From assembly GCA_016872115.1 (NCBI GenBank), contig VHBC01000002.1, positions 124,001 through 188,000 of the forward strand: a stretch of DNA of 64,000 bases, in the 5' to 3' direction. Under the pieces are notes generated by a model. It saw only the letters and a list, made by a program, of their open reading frames with translations, did not search any database and was not told the DNA's origin. The position numbers were made by a program, and so were the translations under genes. The number at the start of each line of letters is the position of its first letter. The stretch's first letter is position 1. Below are positions 25,315-34,797 of this stretch, piece after piece. This DNA is from Sphingomonadales bacterium. GTDB lineage: Bacteria > Bacteroidota > Bacteroidia > Flavobacteriales_D > Crocinitomicaceae.

Positions 25315-26364
25315 ATGGAATTTACTGCTGCGCAGATTGCTGGTTTATTAAACGGAGAAGTCTTTGGCAATCCTGACGTCGCCGTAAATGCCTTGGCCAA
25401 AATCGAAGAAGGGCAACCCGGCGCACTGAGTTTTCTTTCGAATCCTAAATACGAAGCATACATCTATACAACCGGCTCAAGTATTTGCATTGTCAATCAT
25501 TCCTTTGAACCCACCAAAGCATTGCCAAAAACGCTGACCTTAGTCAAGGTTGCCGACGCATACGCCTGTTTTGCAAAACTGCTCAGTATTTACGATAGCA
25601 TGAATAAAAAAGAGCCTGTCATTGAGCAGCCATGTTTTATTCACGATACCGCCACAATCGGTGAAAACATCTATATTGGCGCTTTTGCTTATATCGGCGC
25701 TCATGTTCAAATCGGGTCAAATTGCCAAATTCATCCCAATGTAGTTATCCAAGAAAACGCTTCTATCGGTGACAACACCACGCTTTATCCAGCAGTCAAC
25801 ATTTACAAAGACTGTCATGTCGGCGCCAATTGTATCATTCATGCTGGCACCGTCATTGGCTCAGATGGCTTTGGTTTTGCACCAGATGAAAACGGAGTTT
25901 ACAGCAAAATTCCACAAATTGGCAATGTCGTTATCGAAGACGACGTTGAAATTGGCTCTAATTGCAGCATTGACCGCGCCACCATGGGCTCTACATTTAT
26001 CCGTAAAGGCGTAAAAATTGACAACCTCTGTCAAATTGCGCACAATGTTGATGTCGATCAGCACACAGCAATGGCCGCTCAGGTAGGAATTGCAGGTTCA
26101 GCAAAAATAGGCAAACACGTCATGATCGGCGGTCAATCCGGTATTGCTGGTCACCTCAGTATTGCCGACCATACTAAAATCGTAGCGCAATCTGGCATTC
26201 CCTCAACCATTGAAAAAGCAGACACGCTCATGGGTACGCCAGCTATCCCAATCAACGATTACAAGCGTTCGCACTTCGGTTTCCGAAAGTTACCTGGTCT
26301 CATCAACAAAATTCACGAATTAGAGAACCAACTCAAAGAGCTGCTTAAAAATAAAGATGTATGA
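25315..26364 (+). CDS. lpxD: UDP-3-O-(3-hydroxyacyl)glucosamine N-acyltransferase
   Basis: Third step of lipid A synthesis, N-acylating UDP-3-O-acyl-glucosamine. 349 aa. The N-terminal uridine-binding domain (about 1-100) precedes a left-handed beta-helix of hexapeptide repeats (about 105-290; I-G-x-N-x-x-I-x-x-x runs). The catalytic His is in IAHNVDV (about 245), and a short C-terminal helical coil follows. The stop overlaps the lpxC-fabZ ATG by 4 bases. It is the first gene of a tight operon lpxD - lpxC/fabZ - lpxA - rlmD-like - cinA. Confidence 0.96.
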   Translation: MEFTAAQIAGLLNGEVFGNPDVAVNALAKIEEGQPGALSFLSNPKYEAYIYTTGSSICIVNHSFEPTKALPKTLTLVKVADAYACFAKLLSIYDSMNKKEPVIEQPCFIHDTATIGENIYIGAFAYIGAHVQIGSNCQIHPNVVIQENASIGDNTTLYPAVNIYKDCHVGANCIIHAGTVIGSDGFGFAPDENGVYSKIPQIGNVVIEDDVEIGSNCSIDRATMGSTFIRKGVKIDNLCQIAHNVDVDQHTAMAAQVGIAGSAKIGKHVMIGGQSGIAGHLSIADHTKIVAQSGIPSTIEKADTLMGTPAIPINDYKRSHFGFRKLPGLINKIHELENQLKELLKNKDV

Positions 26365-27764
26365 CAGAACAACAACGTACAATAAAACAAAGCATTGTAT
26401 TTGAAGGTATAGGCCTCCATACCGGTGAAAAAGTCCGTTTGGAAATCTGCCCCGCTCCTGCCAATCATGGCTATAATTTCCAGCGCACCGATCTAGAAAA
26501 TCAACCCGTTATCAAAGCAGATGTCGATTTAGTGGTCGCAACCGATCGTGGCACCACACTCGAATACAACGGCGCGCGCGTCTATACCACCGAACACGTT
26601 TTAGCAGCTCTTTATGGCTGTCAAGTCGATAACGCCTTGATCAAACTCGATGGTCCGGAGGTTCCTATTATGGACGGCAGCGCGCTTCCTTTTGTCAAAG
26701 GAATCGAGGCTGTTGGCTACGAAGACCAAGATGCCGTTCGCGACTATTTTGAACTCACTGAGAATATTCCATGGGAAGACCTCGAAAAAGGCGTTGAATT
26801 CCTTGCCATCCCCGATATCAATTATCGCCTAACCGTCATGGTCGACTACAAATCTCCTGTACTCGGCACCCAACACGCAAGCATGTACCATATCGGCGAA
26901 TTCAACACAGAAATTGCCCATTGCCGTACTTTCGTCTTTTTACGTGAACTCGAATTCTTGGCCAAAAACAACCTCATCAAAGGTGGTGACCTCAACAACG
27001 CTATCGTACTCGTAGATCGTACAGACGTCAATCAGTCTGAACTTGACACGCTAGCAGACTTACTCGGTAAAGAGAAATTACAAGTCAGTATGGACGGCAT
27101 CGGTGTACTGAATAGCAACAAGCTTCAGTGTGAAAACGAACCTGCTCGACACAAACTTCTCGATATCGTTGGAGATCTTGCTCTGATCGGTAAACCCATC
27201 AAAGCGCATATTCTTGCCGCCAGACCTGGTCATGCCGGAAACGTAAGTTTTGCCAAGGTATTAAAAGAACAGATTAAAAAACAAGAGCAAAATGGCCGTT
27301 CATTTGATCTAAGTAAAGAACCTCTTTACACAACCCAAGATATCGAACGCATGCTACCGCATCGTTACCCGTTCTTAATGGTTGATAAAATAATGGAGAT
27401 CCTTCCCACTTCAATTATTGGTGTAAAGAACATCACCATGAACGAACCAATTTTCACAGGACACTTTCCTGGAAACCCTGTTTTTCCGGGTGTTCTACAA
27501 ATTGAAGCCATGGCTCAAGTAGGTGGTATTTACGCTCTTTCTCAGGTAGAAGACCCGCATCTGTATTCTACCTACTTCATGAAAATAGACAACGTTCGCT
27601 TCAAACAAAAAGTTGTTCCCGGAGATACCGTGGTATTTGAACTGTTTCTTACCTCCCCTATTCGCCGAGGCCTCGTTGAAATGTCAGGTACGGCCTATGT
27701 CAATGGGAAAGTCGTTTCAGAAGCGAGCATGCTCGCACAAATCATTAAAGATAAAACGGAATGA
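26361..27764 (+). CDS. lpxC/fabZ: Bifunctional UDP-3-O-acyl-N-acetylglucosamine deacetylase / 3-hydroxyacyl-ACP dehydratase
   Basis: 467 aa natural fusion. Residues about 1-305 are LpxC, the zinc deacetylase that commits to lipid A; visible motifs are [18 protein letters not shown] (zinc His), the IMDGSALPF segment, and the later [11 protein letters not shown] (zinc His/Asp). Residues about 320-467 are FabZ, the dehydratase of fatty acid elongation, with [12 protein letters not shown] and [20 protein letters not shown]. Both activities compete for the 3-hydroxyacyl-ACP pool. The fusion is a known Bacteroidota trait and a good lineage marker. 4-base overlaps join it to both neighbours. Confidence 0.97.
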   Translation: MTEQQRTIKQSIVFEGIGLHTGEKVRLEICPAPANHGYNFQRTDLENQPVIKADVDLVVATDRGTTLEYNGARVYTTEHVLAALYGCQVDNALIKLDGPEVPIMDGSALPFVKGIEAVGYEDQDAVRDYFELTENIPWEDLEKGVEFLAIPDINYRLTVMVDYKSPVLGTQHASMYHIGEFNTEIAHCRTFVFLRELEFLAKNNLIKGGDLNNAIVLVDRTDVNQSELDTLADLLGKEKLQVSMDGIGVLNSNKLQCENEPARHKLLDIVGDLALIGKPIKAHILAARPGHAGNVSFAKVLKEQIKKQEQNGRSFDLSKEPLYTTQDIERMLPHRYPFLMVDKIMEILPTSIIGVKNITMNEPIFTGHFPGNPVFPGVLQIEAMAQVGGIYALSQVEDPHLYSTYFMKIDNVRFKQKVVPGDTVVFELFLTSPIRRGLVEMSGTAYVNGKVVSEASMLAQIIKDKTE

Positions 27765-28537
27765 TTTCCAATCTCGCCTTCATTTCCAATGACGCACAAA
27801 TTGGTCAAAATGTGCGTATTGACCCATTTGCTGTAATCCACCCTGATGTCGTCATCGGAAACGGCTGTCACATCCATTCCAATGCTGTTCTGTATCCCGG
27901 TACACGCATCGGTGAAGACTGTGATGTATTTCCAGGTGCAAGTATTGGTGTAATTCCCCAAGACCTCAAATTTGGCAACGAATACACAACCGTCGAAATC
28001 GGCAACAACACCAAAATTAGAGAGTGTGTTACCATCCACCGTGGCACCAATGACAAACTCAAAACAACTATCGGTGACAACTGCCTATTGATGACCTACG
28101 TCCATATTGCCCACGATTGCCAAATTGGCAACAACGTCATTTTAGCAAGTTATACAGGTTTATCGGGCCACGTCACAATTGACGACTGGGCTATTTTAGA
28201 AGGTAAAGCAGCTGCACAACAGTTCACACATATTGGAAAGCATGCCTTTATTGGTGGCGCTTCACTCATTCGCAAAGATGTTCCTCCATATATTAAGGCC
28301 GCACGAGAACCACTATCTTTTGCAGGTGTTAATTCAGTTGGCCTGCGCCGTCGGGGCTTCACAGAAGAGCAAGTCCGCGAAATCGAAGACATCTACCGCA
28401 TACTTTACGTTCAAAATAGCAACGTTTCAAAAGGTATCAAAGCAGTACAAGAAACCGTGCCAGAAAGCCAATTGCAGCAAGAAATCATTGGTTTTATTCA
28501 AAAAGCTGAAAACGGTGTAATCCGCGGTATGATATGA
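27761..28537 (+). CDS. lpxA: UDP-N-acetylglucosamine acyltransferase
   Basis: First step of lipid A synthesis: 3-O-acylation of UDP-GlcNAc. 258 aa, a left-handed beta-helix of hexapeptide repeats (about 8-185) and a C-terminal helical domain. The catalytic His is in YVHIAHDCQIGNN (about residues 110-122). G-x-N-x-x-G-L-R-R-R-G-F, the conserved LpxA junction, appears as GVNSVGLRRRGF. Its stop overlaps the next ATG by 4 bases. Confidence 0.96.
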   Translation: MISNLAFISNDAQIGQNVRIDPFAVIHPDVVIGNGCHIHSNAVLYPGTRIGEDCDVFPGASIGVIPQDLKFGNEYTTVEIGNNTKIRECVTIHRGTNDKLKTTIGDNCLLMTYVHIAHDCQIGNNVILASYTGLSGHVTIDDWAILEGKAAAQQFTHIGKHAFIGGASLIRKDVPPYIKAAREPLSFAGVNSVGLRRRGFTEEQVREIEDIYRILYVQNSNVSKGIKAVQETVPESQLQQEIIGFIQKAENGVIRGMI

Positions 28538-29967
28538 CCCTTCAGCGCGCACAAGAAATCGACTTACTCATAGAAGATTACGCCTTTGGAGGTAAAGGAA
28601 TCGCCCGAATTCAAACAGAGAAAGGACCATTTATTGTCTTTGTTGACAATGCTTTTCCAGGGCAACTCGTTAGGACTAAAATTGAGACCAAACGCAAAAC
28701 CTTTGCGGAAGCCAAATTATTAGAAGTTCTTCAACGGGCTGAAGTAGAAACCGTTTCGACTTTCCAGGAAATTTCCGGAGGTCCTTACATTCATGTCCCC
28801 GTCTCAATTCAAGAGCAATACAAGAAAGAAAGCACCCTGAGTACTTTTCAACGTCTAAGTGGTATTGCCAATTGCACTGAAAAATTTGATTGTTTTATTT
28901 CTTCTCCGGCCCATTATCATTATAGGAATAAAATGGAGTACAGCTTTTCGTGTATCGAACATGACTTGCATACCAATCAAGAACTCGACGACGCTTTTGC
29001 ACTAGGCTTCAAACGACGCGGCACCTGGTGGAAAGTAGAAAGTCTCAATAAAGCCAGTGGACTTTTTGATGCCCAATGGGAAGAAAAGCTCAAGGATATC
29101 CGAAAATATCTCCAACAGACCGGACTACCTGCCTGGCATCCACCCCAGAAAAGAGGATTTTTTCGCCATATTGTTGTCAGGAAATCTTTTCTAAATGACC
29201 AATTATTGGTCAATCTCGTCACATCAAATGAAGGTTTGGATCAGTTTGATATTGCGGCCTTCTCTGACTTTTTAAACAAATTGCATTCAGAGCGCATTGC
29301 GGGCTTTTGGCACACCGTCAATGATAACGTTGCTGACCGTGCTAAAATCGAAAACGGGTATTCAAAACTCATTTATGGAGCTCCGGTCATAGAAGAAGAA
29401 TTGGCTGGATTGCGTTTTCAAATCAGTATGGAAAGTTTTTTTCAGACAAATCCTGCTAGTGCTGAACTCTTGTATGCCAAAGCACTGGACTATTTCTTCG
29501 AAGAACCTTTTGCGACTGGTGATATCGCTATGGATTTATTTTGTGGTACCGGAACAATTGGGCAGCTCATGGCCAAGCGCAATCCACAAGTTCGAATTAT
29601 TGGGGTAGACATCGTAGAAAAAGCCATAGAAGACGCCAAAAAAAATGCTGCAAAAAATGCGATTCAGCGCGTTGAATTCTACGCAGCTGATGTAGGAAAA
29701 TTCCTCAAAGAATACCCCGATTTTCAGGGTAAAATCAAGCGCATCATGCTTGACCCTCCGAGGGCAGGCATTGCACCAAAAACACTACAAAAGGTTATAT
29801 CACTAGGCGCAGATACAATTGTATATATCAGCTGTAATCCATCGACCCAAGCGCGCGATGCCGCAAGTCTAGTCGAGGCAGGTTATACGCTAGAAAAATA
29901 CGCACTCGTCGATCAATTTCCACATACAGGACATATCGAGTCCATCGCCAAATTTAAAAAACCATGA
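28534..29967 (+). CDS. 23S rRNA (uracil-C5)-methyltransferase, RlmD/RlmCD family
   Basis: 477 aa. An N-terminal TRAM RNA-binding domain (IEDYAFGGKGIARI, about 11-70) precedes a SAM-binding Rossmann domain with LFCGTGTIGQ (about 330) and the nucleophile in YISCNPSTQARD (about 430). L-D-P-P-R-A-G matches the family's DPPR-G block. An alternative name, rlmD, implies U1939 specificity, but I do not see the classic Fe-S cysteine cluster of RlmD, so the exact target uridine is uncertain. It is embedded in the lpx operon. Confidence 0.88.
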   Translation: MTLQRAQEIDLLIEDYAFGGKGIARIQTEKGPFIVFVDNAFPGQLVRTKIETKRKTFAEAKLLEVLQRAEVETVSTFQEISGGPYIHVPVSIQEQYKKESTLSTFQRLSGIANCTEKFDCFISSPAHYHYRNKMEYSFSCIEHDLHTNQELDDAFALGFKRRGTWWKVESLNKASGLFDAQWEEKLKDIRKYLQQTGLPAWHPPQKRGFFRHIVVRKSFLNDQLLVNLVTSNEGLDQFDIAAFSDFLNKLHSERIAGFWHTVNDNVADRAKIENGYSKLIYGAPVIEEELAGLRFQISMESFFQTNPASAELLYAKALDYFFEEPFATGDIAMDLFCGTGTIGQLMAKRNPQVRIIGVDIVEKAIEDAKKNAAKNAIQRVEFYAADVGKFLKEYPDFQGKIKRIMLDPPRAGIAPKTLQKVISLGADTIVYISCNPSTQARDAASLVEAGYTLEKYALVDQFPHTGHIESIAKFKKP

Positions 29968-31202
29968 AGGTAGAAATATTGGCCATTGGCGACGAACTAC
30001 TCATCGGGCAGACCATAAATACCAATGCCGCTTGGTTAGGCCAAGAAATGGCTTTGAGAGGCTACCAAGTACAGCGTTCAACTGCTGTTGAAGACAAACC
30101 CGAAGCAATTGTCCATGCACTTGATCATATCGTACCTTCAACCAATTGCGTCATTATTACAGGTGGTCTTGGTCCAACAAAAGACGACCTCACTAAATAC
30201 ACGCTTGCCAACTATTTTAAGAGTCCGCTTGAAATACACCAGGCCACACTCGATCAAATAGCGGCATTTTTTGCCAGTCGCAACCGTCCCATGCTTGAAG
30301 TAAATATCCAACAAGCGGCCTTGCCTACCAAAGCAAAAATCCTAACTAATCGGCTGGGAACTGCTGCAGGTATGTGGTTTGAACGCAATGAAGTCATTTT
30401 CATTTCCTTACCAGGTGTTCCTTACGAAATGAAAACCATCATGACCGAGGAGGCTTTTCCACTTCTAGCCAAAAGGTTCCAAGGACAAACACTATACCAC
30501 CGCACCCTACACACCCAAGGGATCGGCGAATCATTTCTCGCCGAAAAAATTGCCGACTGGGAAGACCGCGTGCGAGATGCCGGTTTGGGGCTTGCCTATC
30601 TCCCATCTCCAGGCCTTGTTAAGCTCAGACTGAGTTCCTATTCGGGAAAAGAAAATCAAGTGCGTATTGACCAATTTTTTCAAGAACTTGAATTGCGCAT
30701 TCCAGCGCATGTCTTTGGCTACGACGATTGCACCCTAGAGCTCGCTCTAGGAACTGAGTTATTGGTAAAAAAAGCAACCATTGGAACCGTAGAAAGCTGC
30801 ACATCAGGCTTACTTGCACGGCATATTGCGAGTGTATCAGGTGCTTCTGCCTATTACCAAGGAGCTTTGCTCACCTACTCAAACGATTTAAAGGTCAAAG
30901 TTGCACAAGTAAACGCCCAAACACTTGAAAAATACGGCGCAGTCAGCGAACAAGTTGCACTTGAAATGGCCGCAAATGGTCGTCGTATTTTAGGCGTCGA
31001 TTACTGTTTGTCGACAACAGGTGTTGCTGGCCCAACTGGCGGCACACCAGAAAAACCAGTAGGATTGGTATGGGTAGGCTTGAGTGGCCCTAGCGGCACG
31101 ACAGCCAAGCGATTTCAGTTTGGAGATGAGCGCCAACGCAACCTCGAGATGACCGTGCTTGGCGCCATGAATTGGCTGCGCTACACGCTTAAAACTTCTT
31201 AA
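29964..31202 (+). CDS. cinA: CinA: nicotinamide-nucleotide amidase / competence-damage protein
   Basis: 412 aa. The N-terminal MoCF-biosynthesis-like domain (about 1-170; IGDELLIGQTINTNAAWLG, GGLGPTKDDLTK) is fused to a C-terminal pyridine-nucleotide amidohydrolase domain (about 255-410; VESCTSGLLA, STTGVAGPTGGTPEKPVG). The C-terminal domain recycles NMN to NaMN. It is the last gene of the lpx operon; its stop overlaps the convergent stop at 31199 by 4 bases. Confidence 0.95.
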   Translation: MKVEILAIGDELLIGQTINTNAAWLGQEMALRGYQVQRSTAVEDKPEAIVHALDHIVPSTNCVIITGGLGPTKDDLTKYTLANYFKSPLEIHQATLDQIAAFFASRNRPMLEVNIQQAALPTKAKILTNRLGTAAGMWFERNEVIFISLPGVPYEMKTIMTEEAFPLLAKRFQGQTLYHRTLHTQGIGESFLAEKIADWEDRVRDAGLGLAYLPSPGLVKLRLSSYSGKENQVRIDQFFQELELRIPAHVFGYDDCTLELALGTELLVKKATIGTVESCTSGLLARHIASVSGASAYYQGALLTYSNDLKVKVAQVNAQTLEKYGAVSEQVALEMAANGRRILGVDYCLSTTGVAGPTGGTPEKPVGLVWVGLSGPSGTTAKRFQFGDERQRNLEMTVLGAMNWLRYTLKTS

Positions 31203-32128
31203 GGAACATATAATTTGGTGCCTGCAATTGAGTGTCGGATGATATAAAAACCAGAACCAAGCGCAAATCCTTGTAATTTGTCGGCGCTATTAGCAACCAC
31301 TAACTGGCCATTGAGGCGATATATCTCTATATGGTCATTGTGTTCAAATCCTTCGAGTATCAATTGGTTTTCTGCATCAATATATATTCCATAATGCTGA
31401 TCTTCATCCTGACTTGAGAAACCAACCGTATTGTAAATCAATTGGACATCGTCGATAAGCACCTGATCATTTGCGCTTCCGCCTCCCGGAATATGATTTG
31501 TGGTGAACGTAAGTAGAATAAATTTGGGTACCAATCCTGTATTTACGGTGTATTCAAATGGCACTGAAAAGCGTTTCCAAGCGTTGTTGGTAGGTGAGAA
31601 CTGAACATCAGCCTCGGCAACAATATAAGGCTGCGATGCCGAATTTACGGGATCTTGAACAGCAAATTGGTCGTGAATCAAGGCATGCATTCCGGCTTTT
31701 TCAGAGGATCCAGCTGTGTATCTTGCCCAAAAAACAATTGAATCAGGTGCTTGGGTCAGCGCCTCTGAAAAAGCGGCATTGCCAAGAACAGAATAGTTGT
31801 AATTTTCAGGACTACTTAAATTGGAACTGCCCATATTCATGCGCCCAGTAGTTAAAACGCCGTTTGCCATAACCCCGAGCATACTTTTAGACCAAATTCG
31901 CGCACAATAAGCACCCGAAGCGCCGGGCCGTACTGCACTCGAACGCTCCACTTGTTGGGACGCAAACGATGAAAGACTTCCGGAAGCCGTTTTGAAGGAG
32001 GACCAATTCGTTGGCTCTTCTTGATTAGACCCTAGGTTATCCCAGTTTTCGAAACCGGAGTTACCAATTTGTTGTGCAAAAAAAGAAGTTTGAAGTCCAA
32101 TAATGAGGAAGGTAGTAAGTGCTTTCAT
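31199..32128 (-). CDS. Secreted protein with probable T9SS sorting domain
   Basis: 309 aa. Signal peptide MKALTTFLIIGLQTSFFAQQ. The central part (about 20-230) reads like a carbohydrate-binding or adhesin beta-sandwich of the PCMD/TIM-like group (GNSGFENWD start; PDSIVFWARYT, FSVPFEYT, DDVQLIYN). The last about 70 aa (YIDAENQLILEGF...IEIYRLNGQLV...GFYIIRH) resemble a type A T9SS sorting domain, though the terminal lysine-rich end is absent. Divergent from queE. Confidence 0.7.
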   Translation of the reverse strand: MKALTTFLIIGLQTSFFAQQIGNSGFENWDNLGSNQEEPTNWSSFKTASGSLSSFASQQVERSSAVRPGASGAYCARIWSKSMLGVMANGVLTTGRMNMGSSNLSSPENYNYSVLGNAAFSEALTQAPDSIVFWARYTAGSSEKAGMHALIHDQFAVQDPVNSASQPYIVAEADVQFSPTNNAWKRFSVPFEYTVNTGLVPKFILLTFTTNHIPGGGSANDQVLIDDVQLIYNTVGFSSQDEDQHYGIYIDAENQLILEGFEHNDHIEIYRLNGQLVVANSADKLQGFALGSGFYIIRHSIAGTKLYVP

Positions 32129-32143
32129 AGTAGTTATTTAAAA

Positions 32144-32151
32144 CAAATATA
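32144..32151 (-). promoter_or_regulatory. Minus-7 element of the secreted protein gene
   Basis: TATATTTG on the minus strand (exact TAnnTTTG), 15 bases before the ATG at 32128. Confidence 0.4.
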
Positions 32152-32159
32152 ACATTTTC

Positions 32160-32171
32160 GGTAAATTTACC
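32160..32171 (+). promoter_or_regulatory. 12-bp palindrome immediately before queE
   Basis: GGTAAATTTACC is a perfect palindrome ending 2 bases before the queE ATG. It contains TAAATTTA (7 of 8 to TAnnTTTG), so it may be a leaderless minus-7 element, an operator, or a coincidence. Confidence 0.3.
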
Positions 32172-32173
32172 AA

Positions 32174-32782
32174 ATGATACAAGTGCAGCGTTTACCCGTT
32201 ATGGAGCATTTTTATACCCTTCAAGGCGAAGGTAAACACACTGGGCGTGCCGCTTATTTTATTCGTTTGGCGGGGTGTGACGTCGGTTGCGTATGGTGCG
32301 ATGTCAAAGAGAGTTGGAATATTGCTCCTGATCAATATATGCTTGTTGATCAAATTGTTGCTGAGGTTGCCAAAACGCCCACAGATTTTGTAGTGATTAC
32401 AGGTGGTGAACCAACGATGCATGCCCTCGATGACTTATGCAACGCTTTGCATGCGAAAGGCTACCAAATCGCCATTGAAACAGCCGGCGTAAATGCCCTG
32501 AAAGGTCACGTCGATTGGTATTGTTTTTCGCCAAAGAAGTTCAAGGCTCCCATCGAAGAAGCTTATGATTTAGCTACTGAATTAAAGGTAGTCATTGCGC
32601 ATCCGTCAGATTTTGAATGGGCCGAACTACATGCTGCAAAAGTAAAAAACGGCTGTTTATTGTATTTACAAGCAGAATGGGAAAAACAAGAGCGCTTCCT
32701 TCCATTGATTATAGAATATATCAAACGCAACAAAAAGTGGAAAATCTCGTTACAAACGCATAAATACATGCAAATTCCATGA
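32174..32782 (+). CDS. queE: 7-carboxy-7-deazaguanine synthase
   Basis: Radical SAM enzyme making the CDG intermediate of queuosine/preQ0. 202 aa. Cluster cysteines 35, 39 and 42 (CDVGCVWC), followed by D-V-K-E-S-W; the TLQGEG motif precedes them and TGGEPTMH (SAM GGE) follows. The C-terminus SLQTHKYMQIP is the usual family end. queC, queD and queF are not in the window. It overlaps the OmpA/TPR gene by 4 bases. Confidence 0.95.
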   Translation: MIQVQRLPVMEHFYTLQGEGKHTGRAAYFIRLAGCDVGCVWCDVKESWNIAPDQYMLVDQIVAEVAKTPTDFVVITGGEPTMHALDDLCNALHAKGYQIAIETAGVNALKGHVDWYCFSPKKFKAPIEEAYDLATELKVVIAHPSDFEWAELHAAKVKNGCLLYLQAEWEKQERFLPLIIEYIKRNKKWKISLQTHKYMQIP

Positions 32783-34797
32783 GGTTTTTCCTGCTTTTCT
32801 TCCTCTTACTATTTTCTAGCTACAATATTTACGCACAATTCCCTTACTCCACCTCGAGTAAAAAAGCGATTAAACTATTTGAACAAGCCCAAAAAGCGCC
32901 CACTGCACAGCGCAATCCTCAGACTGGGGCGCCAAATTACACCGAAGGTATTCGGCTTATCGATGCTGCTCTGCAAAAAGATATTAATTTTTGGGAAGCT
33001 TATTTATTGAAAGCTGAATTCTTGGAGTACCAAAGAAAGTATGCTGAGGCTGCTAATTGTTATCAAAAAGCCCTAGAGATCGACCCAACGCACAGTATCA
33101 GTGGTAATACACATTTCTTTTTGGCCGTATGTCAACTCACCATAGGAGATTACCAAAAAGCGCTGCAAACTATCAATATATTTCTAAATAACCCGAATGC
33201 CAATGAAAAGTGGCAAAATCAAGCATATCAAATAAAGGCCTGCGCTGAATTTTCGATTGCTTCCATACAGCAACCAAAATCTTTTGCACCTCACAACGCT
33301 GGTCAGGGCATCAACACAACTTTCCCAGAATATTATCCCACCCTTACTGTAGATGGGCTTCAACTGCTCTTTACCAGAAGATTACCCTTCACTGAAGATG
33401 GAAAACTTGACGAACAAGAAGATTTTTTCTCCTCCAATTACGACCCGAAATCAGGTATTTGGGGTACGGCCAAACCGATGCCGAGCAACATCAACACAAT
33501 TTGGAACGAAGGTGCGCCAACCATTTCTGGCGATGGCAAAACCATCATTTTTGTAGCTTGTACTGATCCATCAGGTGTGAACTACGGAGCCAACCGAACC
33601 GGTAAAGGCTCCTGTGATTTGTTTATTACTGAGAAAATCAATGGCCGCTGGACCACGCCCATTAATCTGCCGGGCTATGTCAACACTTCCAATTGGGAAA
33701 CACAACCCTCCTTGAGTGCAGATGGAAAGACACTCTATTTTATTCGAGCGGTCAGAAGCCGTGAGGGAAGATCAAACAGTGACATTTACGTTGCGCGCCT
33801 TTTAGCGAATGGCGAATGGTCAGAAGCCGAAAGACTTTCGAATGTGATCAACACCAGCTCAAATGAAGAATCTGTTCAAATTCATCCGGATGGCAAAACC
33901 CTATATTTTGCCTCTCGGGGTCATATTGGACTTGGGGGCTCCGATTTATTTGTCAGTAAACAAGATGCCAAAGGGAACTGGAGTAAGCCTGTTAATTTAG
34001 GTTTTCCGATTAACACGCGTTTTGATGAAAATTCACTTTTAGTATCAGCACAAGGCGATATCGCATTTTTTGCTTCGGACAGAGAAGGTGGCTTTGGCGG
34101 GCTAGATATCTATTGGTTCGAGTTACCAAAAGAACTACAGGCGGTTCAAACTTTTTATTTTGAAGGTACCGCTTTTGATGCTGTTTCAAAAAATAAATTA
34201 CCTGCCTACATTCAACTTACGGATCTTTCTACAGGGCAACGTGTATACGACGGCCTGGCCGATGCCTACGACGGAAAAATAACACTGCCTTTGCCTGTAG
34301 ATCATCGCTATGCCGTCTTGGTTAATTATAAAGGTTATCATCCATTTTCTTTAAATTTTGACTTGACACAGAAAGAAAATGCCCAGAGTTATATCCTAGA
34401 GATGCCTCTCAATCCTTTGCAATCGGCCGCTGAAAACATCCTCAACAATGTTTTCTTTGATCTTTCCAAAGCCACATTGCGTCCTGAATCCAAGGTAGAG
34501 CTATTGAACCTAGTCAACTACCTTAAAAATAATCCTACCTTACAGATAGAAATTCAAGGCCATACAGATAGCCAGGGTGACCCTGCAAAAAACATGGTCC
34601 TTTCAGAAGCGCGATCCAAAGCTGTAGCAGATTTCCTGATCCAAGAAGGGATTGATCCAAAACGACTCACCTTTAAAGGCTACGGATCAAAAAAACCAAT
34701 CGTTTCCGATGCAGAAATTGCCAAATTATCAGATCCAAAAGCAATTGAAGCTGCACACCAAAAAAACCGTAGAACCAGCTATAAAATCAACCCATGA
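32779..34797 (+). CDS. PorE-like protein: TPR, PD40 propeller, regulatory beta domain and OmpA peptidoglycan-binding domain
   Basis: 672 aa. Signal peptide (MRFFLLFFLLLFSSYNIYA). TPR repeats at about 25-170, a PD40/WD40-like propeller at about 185-450 (repeated S-A-D-G-K-T-L-Y-F and H-P-D-G-K-T-L-Y-F-A-S blades), a carboxypeptidase-regulatory-like beta domain at about 455-540, and a C-terminal OmpA domain at about 555-672 (IQGHTDSQGD...SEARSKAVADFL). This exact order is that described for PorE, a periplasmic T9SS component linking the complex to peptidoglycan. Paralogues with the same architecture occur, so T9SS membership is an inference. Confidence 0.85.
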   Translation: MRFFLLFFLLLFSSYNIYAQFPYSTSSKKAIKLFEQAQKAPTAQRNPQTGAPNYTEGIRLIDAALQKDINFWEAYLLKAEFLEYQRKYAEAANCYQKALEIDPTHSISGNTHFFLAVCQLTIGDYQKALQTINIFLNNPNANEKWQNQAYQIKACAEFSIASIQQPKSFAPHNAGQGINTTFPEYYPTLTVDGLQLLFTRRLPFTEDGKLDEQEDFFSSNYDPKSGIWGTAKPMPSNINTIWNEGAPTISGDGKTIIFVACTDPSGVNYGANRTGKGSCDLFITEKINGRWTTPINLPGYVNTSNWETQPSLSADGKTLYFIRAVRSREGRSNSDIYVARLLANGEWSEAERLSNVINTSSNEESVQIHPDGKTLYFASRGHIGLGGSDLFVSKQDAKGNWSKPVNLGFPINTRFDENSLLVSAQGDIAFFASDREGGFGGLDIYWFELPKELQAVQTFYFEGTAFDAVSKNKLPAYIQLTDLSTGQRVYDGLADAYDGKITLPLPVDHRYAVLVNYKGYHPFSLNFDLTQKENAQSYILEMPLNPLQSAAENILNNVFFDLSKATLRPESKVELLNLVNYLKNNPTLQIEIQGHTDSQGDPAKNMVLSEARSKAVADFLIQEGIDPKRLTFKGYGSKKPIVSDAEIAKLSDPKAIEAAHQKNRRTSYKINP

